The position numbers were made by a program, and so were the translations under genes. A stretch of DNA of 64,000 nucleotides from MPNP01 sp965221445. GTDB taxonomy: Bacteria > Pseudomonadota > Alphaproteobacteria > Rhodobacterales > Rhodobacteraceae. Of this stretch, positions 18,286-26,496 are shown one piece after another; position 1 is the first letter of the stretch; each line of letters starts with the position of its first letter. The notes under the pieces are model-generated. The model saw nothing but the letters and a program-made list of their open reading frames with translations. It was not told the DNA's origin and did no database searches. The stretch covers positions 62,001 to 126,000 of the forward strand of contig CBDCSF010000013.1 of assembly GCA_965221445.1 (NCBI GenBank), read 5' to 3'.

Positions 18286-19140
18286 ATGGCTAGATTTCAA
18301 CCTTATGATACAACAGCTGACAAAGCCTGGTACTACATGTTCAGGGTTCTATGCGGGTTGATCTTTTTCTTTCTCATGTTTCCAATTCTGGTCATCATGC
18401 CCCTCAGTTTTAATGCAGGAAACTACTTCACTTTCACGCCTGAAATGCTTCGTCTTGAAATAGAGGGATATTCACTGAAGCATTATCGGGACTTTTTTAC
18501 CAACCCTGATTGGCAGGTTGCCATGTTCAATTCTTTCCGAATTGCTCCTGTTGCGACGTTATTGTCAGTAAGTTTTGGTACATTGGCGGCAATCGGACTA
18601 AGTCAGAGCCATGTACCATTTCGCCGAACCATAATGGCTATACTGATTTCACCAATGATAGTTCCCCTGATTCTGTCGGCAGCCGGGATGTATTTCTTTT
18701 ATTCACGGATCGGTTTACAAGGTACCTATATTGGGGTGGTTCTGGCCCATGCCGCATTAGGTATCCCTTTTGTCATTATAACTGTGACTGCAACCCTGAC
18801 CGGATTTGACAGAAGCTTGACCAGAGCTTCTGCCAGTTTGGGTGCAGGGCCAGTTAGAACTTTTTTCAAAATACAGATGCCGCTAATCCTTCCTGGGGTG
18901 ATATCAGGGGGGCTGTTCGCCTTTATTACTTCGTTCGATGAGGTGGTTGTTGTCCTTTTTGTCGGCTCAGCCAGTTTAAAGACCTTGCCTTGGGAAATGT
19001 TCAATGGCCTCAGGGAACAAATCAGCCCAACGATTTTGGCCATCGCCACCATACTGATAACGTTGTCGGTCTTACTTCTTTCAACAATAGAAATTCTGCG
19101 AAGAAGGTCTGAACGCTTGAGAGGAATTTCACCTGCCTGA
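18286..19140 (+). CDS. potC: ABC transporter permease (PotC type)
   Basis: Second membrane subunit of the polyamine-type importer, with six predicted membrane segments. The coupling-loop motif appears as RASASLGAGPVRTFFKIQMPLILPG. The frame opens at 18238 inside the preceding gene, but the ATG at 18286 is preferred because it lies 7 bp after that gene's stop and starts the usual short N-terminal tail before TM1. From there the protein has 284 residues, close to the family norm. The gene ends the operon; the convergent AEC transporter gene ends 12 bp away. Confidence 0.9.
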   Translation: MARFQPYDTTADKAWYYMFRVLCGLIFFFLMFPILVIMPLSFNAGNYFTFTPEMLRLEIEGYSLKHYRDFFTNPDWQVAMFNSFRIAPVATLLSVSFGTLAAIGLSQSHVPFRRTIMAILISPMIVPLILSAAGMYFFYSRIGLQGTYIGVVLAHAALGIPFVIITVTATLTGFDRSLTRASASLGAGPVRTFFKIQMPLILPGVISGGLFAFITSFDEVVVVLFVGSASLKTLPWEMFNGLREQISPTILAIATILITLSVLLLSTIEILRRRSERLRGISPA

Positions 19141-19152
19141 ACCTGTTGCCAA

Positions 19153-20085
19153 TCAGGACAGCAGATAAAGAATTACTGAAGAAGTAAAAATTGCCAAAAT
19201 TGTCCCCAGTAATACCGAGGATGCAGCGATCCTTTTACCACACCCATAAATTGAAGCAAAGATAAAGGCGTTTAAGCCCGGAGGCATTGCGGCAGTTATA
19301 ACAGCACTTTGGATCAGGGGTTTTTGAATGTTGAAGACCATACTTGACAGTACCCATGCGACAAATGGATGAAAAACCAGAGTTAAAATACAAATCATTC
19401 CAATAATTTTTAAATCCCCCGACGGCTTGTATTGTGAAAGGATACCTCCCAAGGCGAACAATGCGGCTGGAATGGCTGAACCTGCAACCATGTTTACCGG
19501 TACAGCTAAAACATCTGGGAGAGATAGACCCAATATATTGAAAATAAAGCCCAAAACCATTCCCATGAGAATGGCATTTTTCCAGATCAGGGAAAAAACA
19601 GAAACAAGTATTGGGCTGTCTCTTTTCTCACGTGATTTGTATAATTCCATTGTGGTTATTCCCACAAGAAAACAGAAGGGGGCATGGAAGGCAACGATAA
19701 AATAGGCTCCAGTCAGTGAGACATCGTCAAACGCCCGGCCAACGACAGCAAGACCCAAGAGTACGGTATTTCCAAAAAGCGCGGTGAAAGCAATAACGAC
19801 TGAATCCTCCCACGGTCTTTTGAAGTAGAGAAAGGTAATGGTGAGGGCAATAGCGAAGCAGAGCAGGGATCCTGTATAAAAGGAAATAAGAAATTTATAA
19901 TTGAACCCAACACCAAGATTGATATTGGAAATTGCATTAAACAGCATTACGGGGAGGGCTATGTTCTGTACAAAAAACATTAAGCCCTCAGCAGCTGAAA
20001 GTTTCATATATCCAAGTTGGGTAACCAGATACCCTCCTCCAATGATTAAGAAAATTGGAGTGGTAACCTCAAGGAGTATTTGCAA
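19153..20085 (-). CDS. AEC-family transporter
   Basis: Membrane protein of the auxin efflux carrier (AEC) family, about 310 residues with roughly ten membrane segments. The N terminus (PIFLIIGGGYLVTQLGYM) and the C-terminal half (ITAAMPPGLNAFIFASIYG) are typical of bacterial AEC permeases. Members move small organic acids or amino acids; the substrate here cannot be predicted. It is the last gene of the dacC-tmk-holB-tatD-MBL series and starts 1 bp after the MBL gene's stop, so co-transcription is likely, though it is not a standard member of that cluster. Confidence 0.85.
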   Translation of the reverse strand: MQILLEVTTPIFLIIGGGYLVTQLGYMKLSAAEGLMFFVQNIALPVMLFNAISNINLGVGFNYKFLISFYTGSLLCFAIALTITFLYFKRPWEDSVVIAFTALFGNTVLLGLAVVGRAFDDVSLTGAYFIVAFHAPFCFLVGITTMELYKSREKRDSPILVSVFSLIWKNAILMGMVLGFIFNILGLSLPDVLAVPVNMVAGSAIPAALFALGGILSQYKPSGDLKIIGMICILTLVFHPFVAWVLSSMVFNIQKPLIQSAVITAAMPPGLNAFIFASIYGCGKRIAASSVLLGTILAIFTSSVILYLLS

Positions 20086-20086
20086 G

Positions 20087-20884
20087 TTAAACCTCGAAAG
20101 ACACGGTTAAACCATCGAAAGCCGGTTCAACATTATCTGGTGTTTCATTACTTATGGTCTCGTAATCAAGATCTATATGCATATTGGTTAGTATTGTCCG
20201 CACAGGCAAAGCTTTCTTGACCCATTCCAGGGTTCTGTCGAGGTGAGCATGGCTTGGATGTGGCCTTCTCCTCAATGCATCTACTATCCAACATTCAACC
20301 CCCTTGACAAAAGACCAGGCAAGTTCATTCATCTCCGAAATGTCAGGAAGATAAACAAGGGGGCCAATCTTAAAACCATTGCTATAAATGTTTCCATGCT
20401 CAACCTGGAAGGGAACAAGCTCTATTTCACCACCATCGCCTTTAATTATAACTGGCCCATCCAGATGGTTTAATTCCAGAATTGGGGGATAGGCACTTCC
20501 TTCCGGTTGAATAAAGGCATAGCTAAATCGTGCGACAAGGGCTTCGCTGGTAGGTTTATCTGCCCAGACTGATACTCGCTTCTGCTGATTGATAAATACA
20601 ACCCTAAGGTCATCTAGCCCATTAACGTGGTCTGCATGATGATGTGTAAAGACAACTCCATCTAAAGTCCCAACCCCAACATTAAGCAATTGCTCCCGAA
20701 GATCTGGTGAAGTATCAATCAACACTCTTGTGGTTTTTCCATTTGTAATCAACTCAACCAATAGGGAGCATCTCAGTCGCCTGTTCTTGGGGTTGTCGGG
20801 ATCACAATCACCCCATAGCCCGCCTACTCTGGGCACTCCACCGGATGATCCACAACCAAGAACAGTAAATTTTAGGGTGCTCAT
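20087..20884 (-). CDS. MBL-fold metal-dependent hydrolase
   Basis: Metallo-beta-lactamase fold hydrolase of the type found beside tatD in alphaproteobacteria, related to PhnP-like phosphodiesterases. The N terminus TVLGCGSSGGVPRVGG is typical of the group. The metal-binding signature is THHHADHVNGLDDLR near residue 80, with further ligands expected in VEHGN and in the late histidines. The substrate is unknown; cyclic phosphodiester hydrolysis is a family-based possibility. It starts 6 bp after tatD and is probably co-transcribed with it. Length is 265 residues. Confidence 0.87.
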   Translation of the reverse strand: MSTLKFTVLGCGSSGGVPRVGGLWGDCDPDNPKNRRLRCSLLVELITNGKTTRVLIDTSPDLREQLLNVGVGTLDGVVFTHHHADHVNGLDDLRVVFINQQKRVSVWADKPTSEALVARFSYAFIQPEGSAYPPILELNHLDGPVIIKGDGGEIELVPFQVEHGNIYSNGFKIGPLVYLPDISEMNELAWSFVKGVECWIVDALRRRPHPSHAHLDRTLEWVKKALPVRTILTNMHIDLDYETISNETPDNVEPAFDGLTVSFEV

Positions 20885-20890
20885 TGTTTT

Positions 20891-21685
20891 TTACCTGGCC
20901 TTGGCAAATAAACGATAGAAGTTTTCTGTTGTTAATTTAGCGAATGTACTCAAATTCAGATCCAACAGTTCCGCTCCAAATTCTGCAATCTTCCTTACAT
21001 ATGAGGGTTCATTCCTTTTACCGCGGTAAGGAACTGGTGATAGGTAGGGCGAATCAGTTTCGATTAATATCCTGTCCCTTGGAGTTAAAAGAAAAATTTC
21101 GACCAACTCCGCTGCATTTTTGAATGTCAGAATACCTGAAAATGAAAGGTAAAAACCCATTTCCAGACAGTTTTCAGCCAGTTCCCTGCCAGATGAAAAA
21201 CAATGCATTACACAATTAAATGGTTGCTTGTTATATTCTGTTCTTAGAATTCGAGCCATATCCTTATCTGCGCTCCTCGAGTGAACAATCAGTGGCAACC
21301 CCGATTCTTGTGCAGCCCATATATGTCTTAGGAAACTTTCCTCCTGAATTTTTGCGGTCTCCTTCGTGTAATGGTAATCCAAACCACTTTCACCTATTCC
21401 GACCATCTTTGGGTGCTCAGAAAGAACAACAAAGTCTTCGACACTTATTGCCGGTTCGGTGGAAGCATAATGGGGATGAATACCTTGTGCAAAAAATATT
21501 TCGGAATACTTTTCTGCTATTTCGATTGTTGCTTTGTTGTTTGATGGCTTGGTACAAATGGTAACCATTCGATTTACGTCAGCTCTGTTGGCTCTTGCGA
21601 CGACATTGTCGAGTTCCTGGATTAACTCGGGAAAGTCCAAATGGCAATGACTATCCACTATTTTGACTTGGGTAAGGGGGGACAT
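20891..21685 (-). CDS. tatD: TatD family metal-dependent DNase
   Basis: Amidohydrolase-fold nuclease of the TatD family. The N-terminal metal motif is VDSHCHLDFPEL, the central Glu is in GIGESGLDYHY, and the C-terminal motif is ETDSPYLSPVPYRGKRNEP. Its size (264 residues) is normal. TatD proteins are 3'-5' exonucleases linked to DNA repair and protein quality control; the exact function here is inferred. It begins 12 bp after holB. In most alphaproteobacteria metG sits between holB and tatD; it is absent here. Confidence 0.92.
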   Translation of the reverse strand: MSPLTQVKIVDSHCHLDFPELIQELDNVVARANRADVNRMVTICTKPSNNKATIEIAEKYSEIFFAQGIHPHYASTEPAISVEDFVVLSEHPKMVGIGESGLDYHYTKETAKIQEESFLRHIWAAQESGLPLIVHSRSADKDMARILRTEYNKQPFNCVMHCFSSGRELAENCLEMGFYLSFSGILTFKNAAELVEIFLLTPRDRILIETDSPYLSPVPYRGKRNEPSYVRKIAEFGAELLDLNLSTFAKLTTENFYRLFAKAR

Positions 21686-21697
21686 TTGGGAATTTTC

Positions 21698-22792
21698 CTA
21701 GTGTGTTGCTGTTAATTTGATATCAACAAGGTTTTCATATACCTGCGAGAAGCTATCTATGTTACTCTCTTGATATAAATTTTCATTGGCAACCATTTTT
21801 GAATACAACTTAGCCCACTCCAGGGACTTTTCAAAATTAGGAGAAAGTTTGTTCAGTACTTGGTTTTCGCCAGAAAAAATCTCTGTACTAATTTTTCCAT
21901 TTACACCTGCTTTAGCCAACCTGGAAACAAAATGGATAATTAATTTATTTATCGTTGAAGTAAACTCCTGTTTGCCCAACCCTTCAGTTTGTGAAGCTAT
22001 TTCAAGTATTCTTGAAATATCCAAGTCAGGTAGGTCTCTGTAGGTTTCAACAATTGAAACATATAATTTCAACCCATTTTGGTTGATTAGTCTTATAGCT
22101 TCTCCGACAGATCCCCGAGAGACTTTCACTACGGTTTTTGACTGTGTGTCGGAAATCAAACCGAATTCATTAAGCAGGAAAAGTTGATCCTTAGTACTTA
22201 ATTTTTGACACTGAACTGAAAGGCATCTGCTTCTTATAGTTGGTAATAAAGTTTCAGGGGAGTGACTGATTAAGAAGAAATAAGAATGGTCAGGAGGTTC
22301 TTCCATTAACTTCAGTACAGCATTGGAAGCATTGATATTCAGGTCATCAATCGAATCAATTATCGCAATCCGAGGTTTTCTATCAGGAGCCGTGAATTCA
22401 AAAAATTCTATCAATTCCCTTATATTGTCTACAGTAATTTCAGACTTAACTTTCCTGGTTTTTGCATCGAAATTTTTTCGTATAAGTTTTAGATAGGGCT
22501 CGGACAAGGCCTCAATCCTGGAGATAATGGGGTCATCAAAATTAATACTCAAATCACTTTCGCTGATCGTGGAATTGGTTTGTGTGGTTAACAGAAATTT
22601 GGACAGATTCCAGGCCAGAGTGGCTTTTCCAATACCTTGAAGACCGCACATCAACCAGGCATGATGAATTCGATTTTGGTTAAAGGAATGAAGAAAATGT
22701 TTCTTTACTTTATCCTGACCAATGACTGATCTCGAATATCGCGGATGAGGTACATCCTCAAGTTTATCCGATTCAAACTCTTCCGAAATCAC
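21698..22792 (-). CDS. holB: DNA polymerase III delta' subunit
   Basis: Clamp-loader subunit that helps place the beta clamp on DNA. The AAA+ N-terminal domain has a P-loop-like GLQGIGKATLAWNL near residue 50, followed by IAIIDSIDDLN and SHSPETLLPTIRSRC (sensor 1 and the SRC motif). The expected zinc-binding cysteines between P-loop and Walker B are not evident, as in other alphaproteobacterial delta' proteins. The start is GTG at 22792, overlapping the tmk stop as GTGA, which indicates translational coupling with tmk. Length is 364 residues. Confidence 0.9.
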   Translation of the reverse strand: MISEEFESDKLEDVPHPRYSRSVIGQDKVKKHFLHSFNQNRIHHAWLMCGLQGIGKATLAWNLSKFLLTTQTNSTISESDLSINFDDPIISRIEALSEPYLKLIRKNFDAKTRKVKSEITVDNIRELIEFFEFTAPDRKPRIAIIDSIDDLNINASNAVLKLMEEPPDHSYFFLISHSPETLLPTIRSRCLSVQCQKLSTKDQLFLLNEFGLISDTQSKTVVKVSRGSVGEAIRLINQNGLKLYVSIVETYRDLPDLDISRILEIASQTEGLGKQEFTSTINKLIIHFVSRLAKAGVNGKISTEIFSGENQVLNKLSPNFEKSLEWAKLYSKMVANENLYQESNIDSFSQVYENLVDIKLTATH

Positions 22793-23415
22793 AACAGCTT
22801 TTCCATTGTGAGTTTAAATATGTTCTTGGCAGTATCTTGTGGGCTTACTTCAGCGGATACTTCAAAACACCGTTCAGGAAAATCTCTTGCAAGAGAAGAA
22901 AAATCATCAATTACCTGATTTAAGCGCTCACTTGATAGACCGCTAACCCGCCAATCACCTCCCTTACGGCTGCTCGTTCGTTGCAGGGATATCTCTGGAT
23001 TAATACTCAGAATGAAAGTCAGATCGGGTTCAAGCTGGATGATTTCTCTTTGAAGAAGCTCTATCAAAATCCCCAATTCCTTGTTTCCTTGGCTTTGGTA
23101 GACACGGGTTGAATCTGTAAACCGATCACAAATTACAATCTTCCCCTCTTTAAGGGCAGGAAGGATTGTCTTCTCAACATGGTCTTTCCTAGCAGCAAAA
23201 AAGAGCAATAGCTCGGAAAGATTTGACCAATTATATTTGTTCTTATCAACAAGTATTTTTCGAAGTGCCTCACTACCCGGTGAACCTCCAGGTTCACGTG
23301 TAACGATACAATTGAACCCATGTTTCTCCAGACTTTGATACAGAAGTTCAACCTGGGTGGATTTACCAGCACCATCGACTCCTTCAAAAGTTATAAATTT
23401 ACCCTTAGGTGCCAT
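22789..23415 (-). CDS. tmk: thymidylate kinase
   Basis: Phosphorylates dTMP to dTDP in DNA precursor synthesis. The P-loop FEGVDGAGKSTQ lies near the N terminus, the DR(Y/F) motif appears as ICDRFTDSTRVYQ, and the lid contains RKGGDWR. The frame opens at 23442, but ATGs at 23418 and 23415 give a start (MAPKGKFITFEGVDG) like other alphaproteobacterial Tmk proteins. No option has an ideal Shine-Dalgarno, so the start is uncertain by up to nine codons. The gene begins within the last codons of dacC and its stop overlaps the holB start, so dacC-tmk-holB looks like one transcript. Confidence 0.93.
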   Translation of the reverse strand: MAPKGKFITFEGVDGAGKSTQVELLYQSLEKHGFNCIVTREPGGSPGSEALRKILVDKNKYNWSNLSELLLFFAARKDHVEKTILPALKEGKIVICDRFTDSTRVYQSQGNKELGILIELLQREIIQLEPDLTFILSINPEISLQRTSSRKGGDWRVSGLSSERLNQVIDDFSSLARDFPERCFEVSAEVSPQDTAKNIFKLTMEKLL

Positions 23416-24592
23416 CATCGGGCTCAGAATCTGAAGGAACATATCTCCAAATTAAAGTCCTCAAGGTTGCTTCAACTCGATCGATAATATTTCCCTGTTC
23501 AATATCCTCCAAAGCAACTAAAGGCACTTCAAGTGTATTTCCAAAGGCAGGAATAACCACTTCTAGATATCCCAATTCCTGACCCTTTTCTATCGGCACA
23601 TTTGTATAGCGATCAAAATGTGCACGCGCTTCCAAATCTTGATTTCTAGTGACAGGTAGGAGAACAGATAAATCTTCAGCCAGGCCAAGCTTCACTTCCT
23701 TGGTATTTCCTAGCCACACTGGTGCCGTTGTTATTTCCTGCTCTTTCTCGAAAATAGTAACTTCTTTAAATTGCCGAAAAAACCATTCGATAATTGCTTC
23801 TCCTTCCTCACTTCTTTGATTGGCTGTTGGAAGACCATTAATAACAAAAATTACTCGCCTGTTGTCTCTTATTGCAGATCCAACCAAACCATAGCCTGCA
23901 GCACTTGTATACCCGGTTTTTAACCCATCTGCCCCAACCACATCTTTCTTCAGGAGAGGATTTCTATTAAATCTATTTGCGGGGGTTCTATTGTCGAATG
24001 GGAACTCCTTTTCCTTAAAGTACTCATAAAATTCAGGAAAGTCGGAGATTAATCTTTTTGTTAATATAAATAAATCTCTGCTACTCATTTTTTGTTGAGG
24101 ATCAGGCCATCCATTGGAATTGGCAAATACGGAATTCGTCAAGCCCATATCCTTGGCCTTTTCGTTCATTAAGTCAACAAATCCCGATTCGTTCCCAGTG
24201 GGTGATAGAGCTTCAGCCAATACCACACAGGCGTCGTTTCCAGATAATACAACGACACCTCGAATTAACTCCTCGACTGTCGGTCTATCTGTGGTGTCCA
24301 AATACATTGTTGACCCACCTCGATAGGAAGTGTAGGCATAATGTGAAACAAGAAGCCTGTCTTCGAGATTCAGTCGTTTTTCTTCCAAGGCCTCAAAAAC
24401 AAGATAAAGGGTCATTAGCTTTGAGAGAGAAGCAGGTGGAAAAGGAATGTCAGCGTTCTTTTCAGCCAATATCAACCCTGTATCAAAATCGGCAACAAGA
24501 ATAGTTTTTCCTGACGTTTGAAATGAGCTCGCTGGTAATCCGAAAAAAATGATTACCATTATTAGATAAAGAAACCTTTGGGGGATGTTCAT
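23405..24592 (-). CDS. dacC: D-alanyl-D-alanine carboxypeptidase
   Basis: Low-molecular-weight penicillin-binding protein (class C, peptidase S11) that trims the terminal D-Ala from peptidoglycan pentapeptides in the periplasm. A signal peptide spans about residues 1-24. The three active-site motifs are present: SLSK (in PASLSKLMT), SGN (VVLSGNDACV) and KTG (LKTGYTSAAGYG). A C-terminal PBP5-type domain follows, ending in a hydrophobic/amphipathic stretch (ATLRTLIWRYV) that could serve as membrane anchor. Its 3' end overlaps tmk. Length 395 is normal. dacA/dacC naming is by analogy. Confidence 0.93.
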   Translation of the reverse strand: MNIPQRFLYLIMVIIFFGLPASSFQTSGKTILVADFDTGLILAEKNADIPFPPASLSKLMTLYLVFEALEEKRLNLEDRLLVSHYAYTSYRGGSTMYLDTTDRPTVEELIRGVVVLSGNDACVVLAEALSPTGNESGFVDLMNEKAKDMGLTNSVFANSNGWPDPQQKMSSRDLFILTKRLISDFPEFYEYFKEKEFPFDNRTPANRFNRNPLLKKDVVGADGLKTGYTSAAGYGLVGSAIRDNRRVIFVINGLPTANQRSEEGEAIIEWFFRQFKEVTIFEKEQEITTAPVWLGNTKEVKLGLAEDLSVLLPVTRNQDLEARAHFDRYTNVPIEKGQELGYLEVVIPAFGNTLEVPLVALEDIEQGNIIDRVEATLRTLIWRYVPSDSEPDDGT

Positions 24593-24763
24593 AAACTCAT
24601 ACCTGAATTATTGCTTGGAAGACAAAGAATTTTGAAAAAAACGATCATAACCTTCTTAAATTATAATGTTTAACTTCTTATCTTCCTTTGGATAAGTTTT
24701 AAACCCCTGGTTCTTGAAAGAAGCCAGACTTTAGGTTTGTTTTTTTGTAATTTTTATCTCTTT

Positions 24764-24853
24764 GGAGGGGTGGCAGAGTGGTCTAATGCACCGGTCTTGA
24801 AAACCGGAGTGGGGGATTCTCCACCGTGGGTTCGAATCCCACCCCCTCCGCCA
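24764..24853 (+). tRNA. tRNA-Ser (anticodon UGA)
   Basis: Complete 90-nt class II tRNA with encoded CCA (24851-24853). The acceptor stem is GGAGGGG (24764-24770) / CCCCTCC (24843-24849) with discriminator G. The anticodon stem CCGGT/ACCGG encloses CTTGAAA, giving UGA. A long variable arm and the TTCGAAT T-loop are present. The zinc islet begins about 400 bp downstream. Confidence 0.97.
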
Positions 24854-25265
24854 TGCGATCACATTCATACTTTCGTTTGTAACAGATGGCATAACTGAAA
24901 AGCTTAGCACTTTTGGACATTATTACAGTTTGCAGTTGATTTCCTTTCCACAAGGACTGTACTTGGAACAGTAGCTTAGCCCCATAGTGCATTGGTGTAT
25001 ACCGGGCTTATTCATGGCGTCGAGAATGAAGTAAACATGACCTCGTCCTGAGAAACCATAGATCTAAGGGATCTCACGCTTTGTATGGATAACCACGACC
25101 TTTATTCTGTTTAAAGCCAAACTGACCATGAGGGAGTTATTCTTTTGCCAAGGACTACAAAATTGCAAAGTGGAATATCATTAGACCCGCCAATACATTC
25201 CAGATCCTGGTAAATTATAGGGGCTGAGAGTTGTCAAGCTCTTTCAATTTTTGCCTGAATAACAT
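24854..25265. other. 412-bp stretch without an intact gene
   Basis: No complete gene, RNA or clear terminator is visible between tRNA-Ser and zur. On the - strand roughly 24970-25130 reads as about 55 codons with one internal TAG and contains the protein-like stretch IYGFSGRGHVYFILDAM, which might be the remnant of a coding gene. I do not recognise the family. The region directly follows a tRNA 3' end, a common insertion point for accessory DNA, but no attachment-site repeat was found. Confidence 0.3.
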
Positions 25266-25721
25266 TCATGCAGATTGACACTGGCTACAAAGTCCATGAA
25301 TTTCAACATACCAACTTGATGGCATAAATGTGCTATTCGTTGCACTATTTTTCAGGGTTTCTGAAAAATCATAGATATGGGTTTCGGTAACTGTGCCGCA
25401 ATCATCACATATCATGAATTGAACTCCTTTATGTCGATGCCCGGCGTGGCAAATAACATAGGCATTGAGGCTTCCAATACGATGAATAAACCCCTTTTTC
25501 TGCCAGAACTCTATAGCTCGATAGGCTGTTGGTGGTTTCGGTGAATCAATAACCTTGCCGAGTTTTTCTAATATTTCATAGGCCCCTAAGGGCTTAGAAC
25601 TTACTGCAATAATTTTGAGAACTTCCAGCCTTGGCTTAGTCAGGCGTTCCTTTTGTTCAACGCAGAAAAGCCTTGCCTGATCAATGATTTCATTTTGTTG
25701 TGATGTATCGCTGTTTCTCAT
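25266..25721 (-). CDS. zur: zinc uptake regulator, Fur family
   Basis: Zinc-sensing repressor of the Fur superfamily. It resembles E. coli Zur along its length: PPTAYRAIEFWQKKGFIH in the DNA-binding domain, SLNAYVICH, the structural zinc pairs CDDC (Cys105/108) and GLCSQC (Cys145/148), and His80, Cys91 and Glu113 at positions matching the regulatory zinc site. Length is 151 residues. It is followed upstream on the same strand by the DUF1826 gene (38 bp between them), and both lie close to a perfect Zur-type operator at 26445-26463, so autoregulation through the shared transcript is likely. A Fur or Mur function is less likely given the NAYVICH and GLC(x)2C patterns. Confidence 0.92.
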   Translation of the reverse strand: MRNSDTSQQNEIIDQARLFCVEQKERLTKPRLEVLKIIAVSSKPLGAYEILEKLGKVIDSPKPPTAYRAIEFWQKKGFIHRIGSLNAYVICHAGHRHKGVQFMICDDCGTVTETHIYDFSETLKNSATNSTFMPSSWYVEIHGLCSQCQSA

Positions 25722-25748
25722 GCTCTTTTATGATCTATTCTCTTTGGT

Positions 25749-25760
25749 ATACGTACGTAT
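25749..25760. repeat. 12-bp perfect palindrome between the DUF1826 gene and zur
   Basis: ATACGTACGTAT is self-complementary and ends at the first base of the DUF1826 stop codon region, about 28 bp upstream of zur. It does not resemble the AT-rich Zur operator. Function unknown; chance is possible. Confidence 0.25.
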
Positions 25761-26407
25761 TACTGGTGATGTCCGATCACATCATCCCAAAAAGAAAAGT
25801 GATCAAGACGCATAAGAATGGATGGGCCATTCAAGGCGTCATCAGGTGTACGGTGCAACAACCCCTTTTTACCACCTCGAAATACCGCAACATCCCACTG
25901 ATTCATAAATTGTAGTGCTGACCAATCCCTTACAATTTTCTCATTGGGTTCACCATTCGCAAAAGCGTTGCGGTCTGCTGCTTCATCTGGAAGCCATTCT
26001 GTGCCTTTACCAGCATAAGTCACCAGCAATCGTTGTGGTACAAAATCAATATGATAACGACGGCATCCACGCTGTGATCCAAGCCAAAAGCCAATGGCAT
26101 CACTATCTTCTAATTCACAAAATACTTTGCAAACCTGAGCCATGTCATCAAGCCAGTGTTCGTAAAAAGGGTCTGCTTGTATCTCGTCAAAAATTTCTTT
26201 AGACAAAATACCTCTGATATCATTTAGTGCAGACTCTTTGTTAACTTTTCCAATAATCCCAAATTGGGTTGACATGAGTTTTTCAAAAAAGGCAAAAGAA
26301 CCTGAAGGTACAGCACGTTCCACAATTCCAAGTTGATCCGAACGCTGGGGAAAAATTTTAAGTGCTTCAAGGCTATTGGCACGAAAAATACTCATCAAAT
26401 TTGTCAA
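25760..26407 (-). CDS. DUF1826 family protein, probably zinc-starvation induced
   Basis: 215-residue cytoplasmic protein with no signal peptide or membrane segment. I assign it to DUF1826 from the block CRRYHIDFVPQRLLVTY followed by GKGTEWLPDEAADR. The family commonly sits beside Zur-controlled COG0523 genes, as here. Its function is not established. Visible candidate metal ligands are Cys115, His119, Asp121 and His185, with Arg200 after the second His. The spacing HxD...H...R is that of 2OG-Fe(II) oxygenases or cupins, which is my inference. The gene is divergent from the COG0523 gene, and its start is 37 bp from a perfect Zur-type palindrome. zur follows it. Confidence 0.8.
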   Translation of the reverse strand: MTNLMSIFRANSLEALKIFPQRSDQLGIVERAVPSGSFAFFEKLMSTQFGIIGKVNKESALNDIRGILSKEIFDEIQADPFYEHWLDDMAQVCKVFCELEDSDAIGFWLGSQRGCRRYHIDFVPQRLLVTYAGKGTEWLPDEAADRNAFANGEPNEKIVRDWSALQFMNQWDVAVFRGGKKGLLHRTPDDALNGPSILMRLDHFSFWDDVIGHHQ

Positions 26408-26444
26408 GTCTTTCCTCTTGAAATTACAAAACTGTAGATTAAGA

Positions 26445-26463
26445 AATGTTATATTATAACATT
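26445..26463. promoter_or_regulatory. Zur operator (Zur box)
   Basis: Perfect 19-bp palindrome: AATGTTATA, a central T, then TATAACATT. This matches the core of the E. coli Zur consensus (GAAATGTTATAWTATAACATTTC as I recall it). It lies in the 89-bp region between the divergent DUF1826 (start 26407) and COG0523 (start 26497) genes, so a single bound Zur could repress both. Confidence 0.85.
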
Positions 26464-26496
26464 AAGAAGCGTTTCAAGAAGGGAGGGGAACAAAAC

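Noticed and set aside
24783..24992. 69-codon - strand frame overlapping tRNA-Ser (contains GVGFEPTVENPP)
   Set aside because: This is the antisense translation of a tRNA-Ser gene, a well-known false ORF.
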